The notes under the pieces: generated by a model
What the model was told of the DNA's origin: nothing
Seen by the model: only the letters and a program-made list of their open reading frames with translations
Databases searched by the model: none
Program-made: the position numbers and the translations under genes
Assembly (NCBI GenBank): GCA_965207805.1
Contig: OZ242312.1
Location: forward strand, 2,666,001-2,730,000
DNA: 64,000 nucleotides
Direction of reading: 5' to 3'
Origin: Palauibacter sp965207805
GTDB taxonomy: Bacteria > Gemmatimonadota > Gemmatimonadetes > Palauibacterales > Palauibacteraceae
Part shown: piece after piece, positions 50,407 through 58,257 of the stretch
Layout: each line of letters opens with the position of its first letter
Numbering within the stretch: position 1 is the stretch's first letter

Positions 50407-52158
50407 TTGGCCCGATTCAAGGACGCCGAACCAATTCTCGCCGCAACCGAGCGCTGGAAGAACCGATGCCTTCTCGGTGGGCGATCCGTATTCACTGACC
50501 GCTCTCTCTGGACTCGCACCAACTTCGAGGAGCTCCGGTCGGTCTACGTCGAGAACCTCGACGACCTGTCGAAGGACTCTTTTCAGAAGAAGCTGGAACG
50601 TCAACTGCAACCCGCCTCGCCCGACGCCAAGTGCCTCTGGGCCGAGATGACATGGGTATACCGCTTGATTCAGGCTTCAGGGTCCATGGGCTCAAGCAGG
50701 AAGCGGGCGACGATCGTTCAGGTCTGGGAATGGTCCGGGCAGGAGTTCCCGGAAGACCACGAACTGATGAGCGACGCCGTGCTTGGGGCGGGAGTCGTCA
50801 ACCCGAGCACCGCCTACAATACGCTTGCGTGGGCCGAGTTCCGCTTCTTCGTGGTCGCGATGCTCGATTGGTGTTCACTGGCACCGAATGAGCGTGAGGC
50901 CCTCCTCGATGATCCGTGGGGTTTCGCATCATGGCTGGACGGCACCAAGCACGCCGCGAATCGCATGTTCCGGCACGCAATGGTGTTCCTGCTCTTTCCC
51001 GATGAGTTCCAGGACATCGTTTCCACGAGCGGGAAGAGAAAGATCGTCAGCCGCCTACATCAAGGCGACCGGATCGACACCTCCAACCCGGTCGAGATCG
51101 ACCGGGCGCTGCTTGCGATCCGCGAGCGGCTGGAGGAGGAACATGGATGGTTTCGGTTCTACGATCCCCGGATCAAGGAGCTTTGGCAACGCCCTTCAGC
51201 CACTAAGCCCAAGAAGAACGGTGGCGGAGCGCGGTTGGTTGGCGGCAAACGGTCGGTAGCGGAGCCAGAGGCGACGTACACGGACACGCACGCCCAGCAA
51301 GACCTTTTCATCGACCCCGGCCACTTCACCCGCCTGGTGGAGTCCATCAAGTCGGGCAAGAACCTGATCCTCCAAGGGCCGCCCGGCACAGGGAAGACCT
51401 TCATCGCGCGCCGAATCGCTTGGTGCCTGATTGGCCGCGAGGATTCGGACCCGATTGAGATGGTCCAGTTCCACCAGTCCTACGCCTACGAGGATTTCGT
51501 GGAAGGCTTCCGGCCCACCAAGGGGGGAGGCTTCGACCTGAAGCCCGGCGTCTTCCGGCGTTTCTGCGAGCGGGCGCGAGCCAACCCGGCCATACCCCAC
51601 GTCTTCATCATCGACGAGATCAACCGCGGAAACCTGTCCCGTATCTTCGGCGAACTCCTAATGCTCATCGAGGCCGACAAGCGCAGCGAGGACTACGCCG
51701 TCACGCTGCCCTATTCCGACACGCGGTTCCACGTCCCCGCCAACGTCCACCTGCTTGGCATGATGAACACCGCCGACCGCTCGTTGGCCTTGGTTGACTA
51801 CGCGCTGCGTCGGCGATTCGCCTTCGAGACGCTGGAGCCCGCTTACGGGACGGAGTACGGCCGGGATGCGTTCGAGAAACACCTCGCGTCGAACGGCGCA
51901 GATCCGAGCCTGGCCCGCCGTATCTGCGACCGGATGGGTAAGCTCAACGAGAAGATCGCCAACGACAAGGAACTCGGCCGGGGCTTTCGGATCGGCCACA
52001 GCTACTTCGTTCCCGGCGATGGTGGCGTGCCTTCCGAAGCTTGGTACAGGCACGTCGTAGACACCCAGATCGCTCCGCTTTTGCGGGAATACTGGTTCGA
52101 TGCGGCGGAAGACGTCGAGAGGGATGTAGCGAAACTCACTGAAGACGCCCGACCTTGA
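50407..52158 (+). CDS. mcrB: McrB-like AAA+ GTPase of a type IV restriction system
   Basis: The 583-aa protein has an N-terminal region of about 290 residues, presumably for DNA recognition and unlike known DUF3578. The McrB motor follows: Walker A GPPGTGKT at 324-331, VFIIDEINRGNLSRIFGELLMLIE (Walker B with the McrB-specific NRGNLSRIFGE) and GMMNTADRSLALVDYALRRRFAF (sensor and arginine finger). It drives translocation for McrC cleavage of modified DNA. The start is TTG 50407, and the stop overlaps mcrC (TTGA). Targets in E. coli are 5-methylcytosine; the different N-terminus may mean another modification. Confidence 0.9.
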   Translation: MARFKDAEPILAATERWKNRCLLGGRSVFTDRSLWTRTNFEELRSVYVENLDDLSKDSFQKKLERQLQPASPDAKCLWAEMTWVYRLIQASGSMGSSRKRATIVQVWEWSGQEFPEDHELMSDAVLGAGVVNPSTAYNTLAWAEFRFFVVAMLDWCSLAPNEREALLDDPWGFASWLDGTKHAANRMFRHAMVFLLFPDEFQDIVSTSGKRKIVSRLHQGDRIDTSNPVEIDRALLAIRERLEEEHGWFRFYDPRIKELWQRPSATKPKKNGGGARLVGGKRSVAEPEATYTDTHAQQDLFIDPGHFTRLVESIKSGKNLILQGPPGTGKTFIARRIAWCLIGREDSDPIEMVQFHQSYAYEDFVEGFRPTKGGGFDLKPGVFRRFCERARANPAIPHVFIIDEINRGNLSRIFGELLMLIEADKRSEDYAVTLPYSDTRFHVPANVHLLGMMNTADRSLALVDYALRRRFAFETLEPAYGTEYGRDAFEKHLASNGADPSLARRICDRMGKLNEKIANDKELGRGFRIGHSYFVPGDGGVPSEAWYRHVVDTQIAPLLREYWFDAAEDVERDVAKLTEDARP

Positions 52159-53231
52159 AGAACATCCCGATCCTCAACGTCTACTACCTCCTCTGCTATG
52201 CCTGGGGCCGGGTTCAGGAGCGGGACACCAGACGGCTGGCCTCGCTCGGCGGCCTTTCGACGGTCCAGGACCTTCTCGGCAAGGTGCTCGCGGGCGGCGT
52301 CAGCCACCTCTTCCGCCGAGGCATTGATCGCGGCTACGTGGAACGGCGCGAGGACCTCGCTGGAATCCGCGGAAAGCTGGCGGTCAGCGAGACGGCGAAG
52401 CGGGCGCTCCGGGCGCGCGGTCGGGCCGCCTGCGACTTCGAGGAGTTGTCCGTGGACACTCGGCCGAACCGCATCCTGCGCACGTCACTGCATGGACTGC
52501 TGGGGAGGCCGGTAGAGCTGCACCGCGATGTCCGTAGCGACGTGCGCTCCGCTTACAGACGCCTCAATGGCGTGTCGCGGACCCGCCTGACGAGGAACGC
52601 CTTCAGCCAAGTCCAGCTCGGTGGCAACCGGCGGCTCTACCAGTTCCTCCTCTCGGTGTGCAGGCTCCTGTATGAGAGCGCGGTGGTCGATGAAAAGACC
52701 GGGCACACGACGTTCCGCGACTTCCGGCGGGACGAAGCGACGATGTGGGCACTCTTCGAGGAGTTCGTCACGGGATTCTACGAGCGCGAGCAGCGTGCGT
52801 ACGGGGTGAATCCGGGGGGCAGCCGCCGAATCCGTTGGGGGGAAGCCAGTGCCGAGGACGACGCCAACCGGGCTCGAATCCCCGTCATGACGGCCGACGT
52901 GATCCTCGAATCGTCCGAGCGCCGGATCATCCTCGACACGAAATACTACCGGGACGCGCTGGCGCGCGGACGGCGTTCCGGCACGGGCAAGCTGCACTCC
53001 GGCAACCTGTACCAGTTGCTCGCGTACCTGCGAAACCGCCAAGCGACGAACCCGGGGCAGCCCAGGCACGAAGGCATCCTACTGTACCCCGAGGCCGGCG
53101 AGCCGCTGAGAGCCGATGTCCGCCTTGAAGGGTTCCGCATCCAAGCCCGGACGGTCAACCTCGATCGGGACTGGCGTCGCATCCACAGGGAAATGCTTGA
53201 GACCGTCGGGCTATCCAGTCCCGACTCGTAG
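52155..53231 (+). CDS. mcrC: McrC-like endonuclease subunit
   Basis: The 358-aa protein starts at a TTG overlapping the mcrB stop. The N-terminus (IPILNVYYLLCYAWGRVQE) and DLLGKVLAGGVSHLFRRGIDRGY match the McrC family. The PD-(D/E)xK centre is D248 in MTADVILES and D261-T-K263 in IILDTKYY. LHSGNLYQLLAYL follows, as in other members. It cuts DNA with McrB. A 68-codon frame begins at its stop (TAGTG, 53231) but has no recognisable features. Confidence 0.9.
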   Translation: MKNIPILNVYYLLCYAWGRVQERDTRRLASLGGLSTVQDLLGKVLAGGVSHLFRRGIDRGYVERREDLAGIRGKLAVSETAKRALRARGRAACDFEELSVDTRPNRILRTSLHGLLGRPVELHRDVRSDVRSAYRRLNGVSRTRLTRNAFSQVQLGGNRRLYQFLLSVCRLLYESAVVDEKTGHTTFRDFRRDEATMWALFEEFVTGFYEREQRAYGVNPGGSRRIRWGEASAEDDANRARIPVMTADVILESSERRIILDTKYYRDALARGRRSGTGKLHSGNLYQLLAYLRNRQATNPGQPRHEGILLYPEAGEPLRADVRLEGFRIQARTVNLDRDWRRIHREMLETVGLSSPDS

Positions 53232-53588
53232 TGCGCTTCGCGCGTGCAGCCGGGAAGGCTCTGGCCCGCGATGCGGAGACCACGCGTCCATCGCTGGCCG
53301 CAGAGGCACTCGTAGCGTACCCTAAGAGCGGCCCGGACGGATGGCTCTGCGGAGGACCGCGTTATCTTGGGTGGTCCGATTCCTGGCTCGGAGAACGAAT
53401 CCACATCCACATGAACAGCTTGCCGACCGATGAGTAGACCAGACTGGCTCGCCATCGAGAGCCAGGATGTCGCGGGACGCCGCGAACGCGCACGATACCA
53501 CTTGGCGAGCGGGCGAGCAGCCGTCACAGGGTACCGGAGCGCTGCGGCTTGTGGTGCGCCCACTGGCTACCGACGGGCCTAAAGGCAG
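53232..53588. other. 357-bp gap between mcrC and the RM genes
   Basis: It probably holds the promoter for the BcgI-like pair. A GTG frame at 53231-53437, coupled to the mcrC stop, could encode 68 aa, but I see no support beyond the overlap. Confidence 0.4.
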
Positions 53589-55550
53589 ATGGCGCCGGTC
53601 GATCAAGTCAAGGCGGTCCTGGTTCCGCAGGGGAAAATCCTAGACTTCATTGACGAGACCATCCGCAAGGAGACTCCTGAAGAGTACGTCCGGCAAGAGA
53701 TCGAGAAGTCGCTGATCCGTGAGTACCGCTACGTCCGCGACGAGATCGCCGTCGAGTTCGGGGTCAAGTTGGGCACGGCTAGGAAGCGTGCCGATCTCGT
53801 CATCTTCTCGGAGGGCGCTCCCCACAAGCAGGAGCACGCGTGGGCGATCATCGAATGCAAAGCGCCGAGCGTGCCCCCAGGCCACAGGACGGAGGGTGTC
53901 GCCCAACTCAAGAGCTACATGGCCGGGTGCGTGAACGGCGAGTTCGGCATGTGGACGAACGGGCAAGAGCGGTTCTGCTACCGCAAGGTCACGAAGAACG
54001 GGAAGGTCCAGTTCGTCGAAATCTCCGACATCCCGGAGAAGGGGAAGACGCTTGACGAGACCGAGCGCCCGAGTTTCATCGAGTTGCGGCCTGCGACCAG
54101 CGATGTGCTCCTCTTCACGTTCCAGCGATGTCACAACTACATCGCGGGAAACCAAGGACTACAGAAGCCGGACGCCTTCTGGGAGCTGCTGAAGCTCATC
54201 TTCTGCAAGATAGAGGACGAGCGGTCGAGCGAAATCGACTTCTACGCGACATCGAAAGAGCGGCAAGGGCTGAACGGCCACCTTAAGGTGAAGGGCCGCA
54301 TCGAGAAGCTGTTCGCCGGTGTGCGCCAAAAGTACTCAACGATCTTCAAGTCCAATGAGGTCTTGGAACTTGAGCCGCGTGTGCTCGCGTACCTTGTCTC
54401 GCAGCTTCAGCCCTGGTCGCTCTTGGAGAGCGATATCGACGTGAAAGGGAAGGCCTACGAGGAGATCGTGGGCTCGAACCTGCGAGGTGACCGGGGTGAG
54501 TTCTTCACACCCCGCAACATCTGCGGGATGGCCGTGGCCATGCTCGACCCGGGACCCAACGATCTCGTGCTCGACCCTGCTTGCGGCACCGGCGGGTTCC
54601 TGACCATCGCCATGAACCAAGTGATCGAGAAGATCCGGGCGAGCGAGAAAACGAAATGGCGGGTAGCTGGGAACCCGCGCGAAGGCGAGATCGCGGAGTT
54701 GCACCGGAAGATTCGGGACTATGCGGATCAGCGGATCGTCGGGATCGACATCAACCCGAATCTCGTCAAAGCCTCGAAGATGAACATGGTGATGAACAAC
54801 GACGGTGCTGGCGGCCTGTATCAGGCGAACACGCTGGCTAGATCCGTGACGTGGAGCGAGACCCTCCGTGATCGAGACCTTGACGGTGCAGTCGATCTCC
54901 TGTTCACGAACCCACCTTTCGGCTCGAAAATCGTCGTAGACGATCCGTCGATCCTGGAGCAGTACGAGCTCGCTCACGTGTGGGACTACGACGAGAACGA
55001 GGACCGCCATCGCATGCGGGAGCCTTGGCAACTTCAGAAGTCTCAACCACCGGAGATCCTATTCGTCGAGCGTTGCGTGCAGTTCTTGAAACCGGGAACC
55101 GGTCGCATGGCTATCGTACTGCCGGACGGGATACTGGGCGCGCCGGGCCTCGCGTACGTGCGGGAGTGGATTCTCGAGCAGACCCGAGTGCTCGCCAGCA
55201 TCGACCTGCACCCCGACACGTTCCAGCCGGGCAACAGCACGCAAACGAGCGTGCTCATTCTAGAGCGGAAACGGTTCAACGAGATCGAACTGGAGCGCGC
55301 GGCCGGCAGGAAGAAGGACTATGAGGTGTTCATGGCGCTTGCCAACCACATCGGGCACGACAAGCGCGGCAACACGACGTTCGTTCGAGATGAAGACGGA
55401 AACGAGATCGTCGTGTCCAAGGAGGAGCGTGTACGGGATGTCCACCACGGGACACCCGTGTACCGCACGGTCGAGGTGAAAGAGAAGGTCAAGGACGATA
55501 ACACGCAGCAGATCGCGGAAGCCTTCCGGGAATGGCTGACGGCGCTGTGA
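53589..55550 (+). CDS. Fused nuclease-adenine methyltransferase (BcgI A-like / type IIB)
   Basis: The 653-aa protein starts with a nuclease domain of the HSDR_N type: D69 in KRADLVIF and E89-C-K91 in AIIECKAP. A type I-like N6-adenine methyltransferase follows: GRGEFFTPRNICGMAV-type context (RGDRGEFFTPRN), motif I DPACGTGGFL from residue 329, and NPPF at 441-444. A C-terminal helical part (AGRKKDYEVFMALANHIGHDKRG) matches HsdM. It overlaps a specificity-subunit gene, and no hsdR translocase is present. Nuclease-methylase plus separate S subunit is the BcgI arrangement, which cuts on both sides of a bipartite site. Confidence 0.85.
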   Translation: MAPVDQVKAVLVPQGKILDFIDETIRKETPEEYVRQEIEKSLIREYRYVRDEIAVEFGVKLGTARKRADLVIFSEGAPHKQEHAWAIIECKAPSVPPGHRTEGVAQLKSYMAGCVNGEFGMWTNGQERFCYRKVTKNGKVQFVEISDIPEKGKTLDETERPSFIELRPATSDVLLFTFQRCHNYIAGNQGLQKPDAFWELLKLIFCKIEDERSSEIDFYATSKERQGLNGHLKVKGRIEKLFAGVRQKYSTIFKSNEVLELEPRVLAYLVSQLQPWSLLESDIDVKGKAYEEIVGSNLRGDRGEFFTPRNICGMAVAMLDPGPNDLVLDPACGTGGFLTIAMNQVIEKIRASEKTKWRVAGNPREGEIAELHRKIRDYADQRIVGIDINPNLVKASKMNMVMNNDGAGGLYQANTLARSVTWSETLRDRDLDGAVDLLFTNPPFGSKIVVDDPSILEQYELAHVWDYDENEDRHRMREPWQLQKSQPPEILFVERCVQFLKPGTGRMAIVLPDGILGAPGLAYVREWILEQTRVLASIDLHPDTFQPGNSTQTSVLILERKRFNEIELERAAGRKKDYEVFMALANHIGHDKRGNTTFVRDEDGNEIVVSKEERVRDVHHGTPVYRTVEVKEKVKDDNTQQIAEAFREWLTAL

Positions 55551-57058
55551 CCGCCACTGCGGCCCGCCCACTACCCCGAACGCGGTCGCTCACCCCGCAA
55601 TACGTGACCCTGCCGCTATCCGAGATAGCTGCGGGAGACCGCCGTCTCGATGCTGAAGTCTATCTGTCCGATGGATTCACCGTCCGTCGAGCGATCCGGG
55701 ACTCTCTGCTGGCAGTATCGCCGCTCGGGCAACTCGCGCGAATCTGGCAGCCGAGTCGCCTGAAGGGCATTCGAGTGGATCGGGAGCACGGTGCACCGTT
55801 TCTCGCGGCTACCCAGGCATTCGACATCTGGCCGACGCCTAGGAAGTGGCTGGCGCCCAGCAAGACGCCAAGCATTGCAGATCGCTATGTGTCGCCCGGT
55901 TGGATTCTCGTCACGTGCTCCGGCACGGTGGGAACCGTCATCCTCACCTATTCGGCGCACGCCGACAAGGTCATCTCGCACGATCTTCTGCGCGTCGAGA
56001 TCGAAGAGCCGTCGCTGCGGAGCTACGTGTACACGTTCCTTCGCACGCGCTTCGGGCGCACGATGATGCGGGGAACCCACTACGGAAACGTCATCAAGCA
56101 CCTTGAGGTGTCTCACCTCGAACAGATCCCGGTGCCCGTGCTGCCTCGACTACGCGACGAGATCCACAACCGAATCGGCTCTGTATTCACCGCTCGCGAC
56201 GAAGCGTACCGACTCGACATGACCGCTCGGCTGCGGTTCGCGGAGGCAATGAGCGACCAGCCCGAAGCGCCGCCGGAAGGGGGCTATACCGTTCAGGCTT
56301 CAAGGCTCTTCCACGGACGGCGGAGGCTCGAAGCCTTCGCGCACAGTCCGGCCGCGCAGCTGGTGGCGCGAACGTACGAGCGCAACGCTGAGTCAGTTGC
56401 CCGATTGGGGCAGATCGCCCGCGCGTTCGTGCCGGGTCGATTCAAGCGGATCTACGGCGAGCAGGGAACGACGTACCTCGACAGCGGGCCGGTGTTCAAG
56501 GTCAACCCGGAGCTCTCCAAGTTCCTCACGCCAGCCACACCGATCGATTTCGACGCCTACATGGTGAAGCGCGGATGGCTGCTCATGGCGTGCTCCGGAC
56601 AGATCTACGGGATCAACGGGCAAGCGATCCTCGCCGACAGGTGGCATGAGGGTAAGGTAATCACCCAGCATATCATGAGGATCGTCCCGGAGGACTCGAT
56701 CCGCCCAGGCTATCTTCAGACGGTGCTTTCGCACCCCACGCTCGGCCAGCCGCTCGTAGTGAGCCAAGCCTACGGCACGTCGGTCCCAGAGTTGGCTGTG
56801 GAGGACATCGAAGGGCTGCCGATTCCGCGACTAGCTGTCAAGCAAGAAGAAGAGATCGCCGATGCGGCGGAGAGGGCAAGCGAGTTGCGTATGAGGGCCA
56901 ACGACGAAGAGAACGAGGCCGTCGCGAGACTCCAAGGTGAGTTGGTGTACGAGCTGGGAGGCCAACTCGCCAAGAAGAAGCGGGTCTCCAAGGTCGCCGA
57001 GCGACCTACCTTGAAAGCGGCCATGACTCTTCCGGGTAGCAACGCCGGAGAGGCATGA
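55532..57058 (+). CDS. Specificity subunit (HsdS/BcgI B-like)
   Basis: The 508-aa protein has two target-recognition halves. The first has PLGQLARIWQPSRLKGIRV, GWILVTCSGTVGTVIL and LEVSHLEQIPVPVLP. The second has ARLGQIARAFVPGRFKRIY, GWLLMACSGQIYG and LAVEDIEGLPIPRLA, with helical spacers after each (DEAYRLDMTARLRFAEAM; ASELRMRANDEENEAVARLQGEL). It thus reads a bipartite DNA site and guides the preceding enzyme. The frame overlaps the nuclease-methylase gene by 19 bp from ATG 55532; GTG 55547, overlapping its TGA, is an alternative start. Confidence 0.87.
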   Translation: MADGAVTATAARPLPRTRSLTPQYVTLPLSEIAAGDRRLDAEVYLSDGFTVRRAIRDSLLAVSPLGQLARIWQPSRLKGIRVDREHGAPFLAATQAFDIWPTPRKWLAPSKTPSIADRYVSPGWILVTCSGTVGTVILTYSAHADKVISHDLLRVEIEEPSLRSYVYTFLRTRFGRTMMRGTHYGNVIKHLEVSHLEQIPVPVLPRLRDEIHNRIGSVFTARDEAYRLDMTARLRFAEAMSDQPEAPPEGGYTVQASRLFHGRRRLEAFAHSPAAQLVARTYERNAESVARLGQIARAFVPGRFKRIYGEQGTTYLDSGPVFKVNPELSKFLTPATPIDFDAYMVKRGWLLMACSGQIYGINGQAILADRWHEGKVITQHIMRIVPEDSIRPGYLQTVLSHPTLGQPLVVSQAYGTSVPELAVEDIEGLPIPRLAVKQEEEIADAAERASELRMRANDEENEAVARLQGELVYELGGQLAKKKRVSKVAERPTLKAAMTLPGSNAGEA

Positions 57059-57918
57059 GTCGAGCTTGGGTTCGGGAGGATGGCACGGGTCTTTGCCGCG
57101 GTGTGCCCGGCGCGCGAGTTCCAGGCGTCAGACCGCGCCCACAAGAAGAGTCGCCGACCAGTCTGCCGGTCGTATAGGCCCTCGTCCGCTGGTACGGGCG
57201 GTGCCCGGAGAGCTGCCGCGAAGGCGTCCGCTAGAGAGTCACGATCTGGGCCTACCCTTGGTGCGATGGAGGCGCTGCTGGTGGTGTGAATTCGGGCTTC
57301 GGGACGACGCTGGAACCCCTTGGACATCGCCGATTCGCTCGTAGTTGACACGACCGGAATCGGTCCCCTGACTTGTAAGCCGACGCCAGTCTGACGGCCG
57401 AACTCCCGCGTCGGCGGGTGGGTTTGCCCACCAAGGCGGGAGAGCCAAGATGAAACCAACCGCGACCGGAACTCGTAAAGTGTCGCCCTCCGGGTCACCG
57501 GAGCGCGAACAGCAGCGCGAATCGAACGAGGCGAAACGCCGGAGGAGAAGCGTAGGCAGGTTGATCCACCCCAAGGCGGAAGCGGTGCCCGTGTCCATCG
57601 GCATCGGCGCTGGCGAAATCGTTGGCCGCTCCGGCTTCCAGAGTGCATGGACGGCCCGGCATCGCCAGCCTCCGTCACACTGCCAGCCTCGCCGAGCGAG
57701 GTCCGTCTGAACCGGTTTCCCGGAGCGCTCGCGGAGGTGCACCGGCATCGGATCGGCGGCTGCGTTCGCCGGGTCCCGGACGCGGCCCCCACGGGCTTCT
57801 CTGACGCCCGTTTCGTGGTTCAGCGAGCTTACTCCTTGGGGCCACACTCCGTGAGTCCCCTGCGGAGGCTGGCGGGGGGCTGCGCCCCCTCTGACCCCCG
57901 AACCGGAAACGGCGCGCC
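57059..57918. other. 860-bp non-coding region before mobC, probable oriT region
   Basis: I see no reliable gene. Just before mobC there is a hairpin GGGGGC-TGC-GCCCCC (57875-57889) in a GC-rich stretch. Such hairpins near the start of mob operons often mark the relaxosome and nick region. Several open frames here are accidental in high-GC DNA. Confidence 0.5.
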
Positions 57919-58257
57919 GTGAGCCCTGGACGCGCCGTTTGGGTGAAGGTTCGCGCCAGCGAGGCGGAGCGCGCCGAGTGGCACGCCAAGGCGCGCTCGG
58001 CAGGCCTGACGCTGTCGGATCTGGTGCGCCGGGCGGTCGGCCGGACGCACACTTGGACCGTCGCTCACGCCGAGGTCGAGCGCGAACGCACCCAGCAGGT
58101 GGCGCGCGTCGGGAACAACCTCAACCAGATCGCTCGCTGGGCGAATGCCCACAAGGAGGGCATCGAGGCCGTCGAGGTGATCGGCCACCTGATCGCCATC
58201 AGGCGGGCGCTCAGCGCCTTGGAGCCCGCCGAAGACCCGGACGCGGATGCACCTTAA
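57919..58257 (+). CDS. mobC: MobC-like relaxosome accessory protein
   Basis: The 112-aa protein begins with a ribbon-helix-helix-like region (VWVKVRASEAERAEWHAKARSAGLTLSDLVRRAVG). It carries the MobC motif VARVGNNLNQIARWANAH near residue 70. Such proteins bind oriT and help the relaxase open the strands. GTG 57919 is the start, and its 3' end overlaps the relaxase start by 11 bp. Confidence 0.88.
   Translation: MSPGRAVWVKVRASEAERAEWHAKARSAGLTLSDLVRRAVGRTHTWTVAHAEVERERTQQVARVGNNLNQIARWANAHKEGIEAVEVIGHLIAIRRALSALEPAEDPDADAP

Noticed and set aside
53231..53437. A 68-codon frame beginning at the mcrC stop
   Set aside because: The TAGTG overlap is suggestive, but composition and lack of any motif do not support a gene.
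57239..57847. A minus-strand frame of about 200 codons in the region before mobC
   Set aside because: There is no ribosome binding site or recognisable domain; the region is better read as non-coding near oriT.
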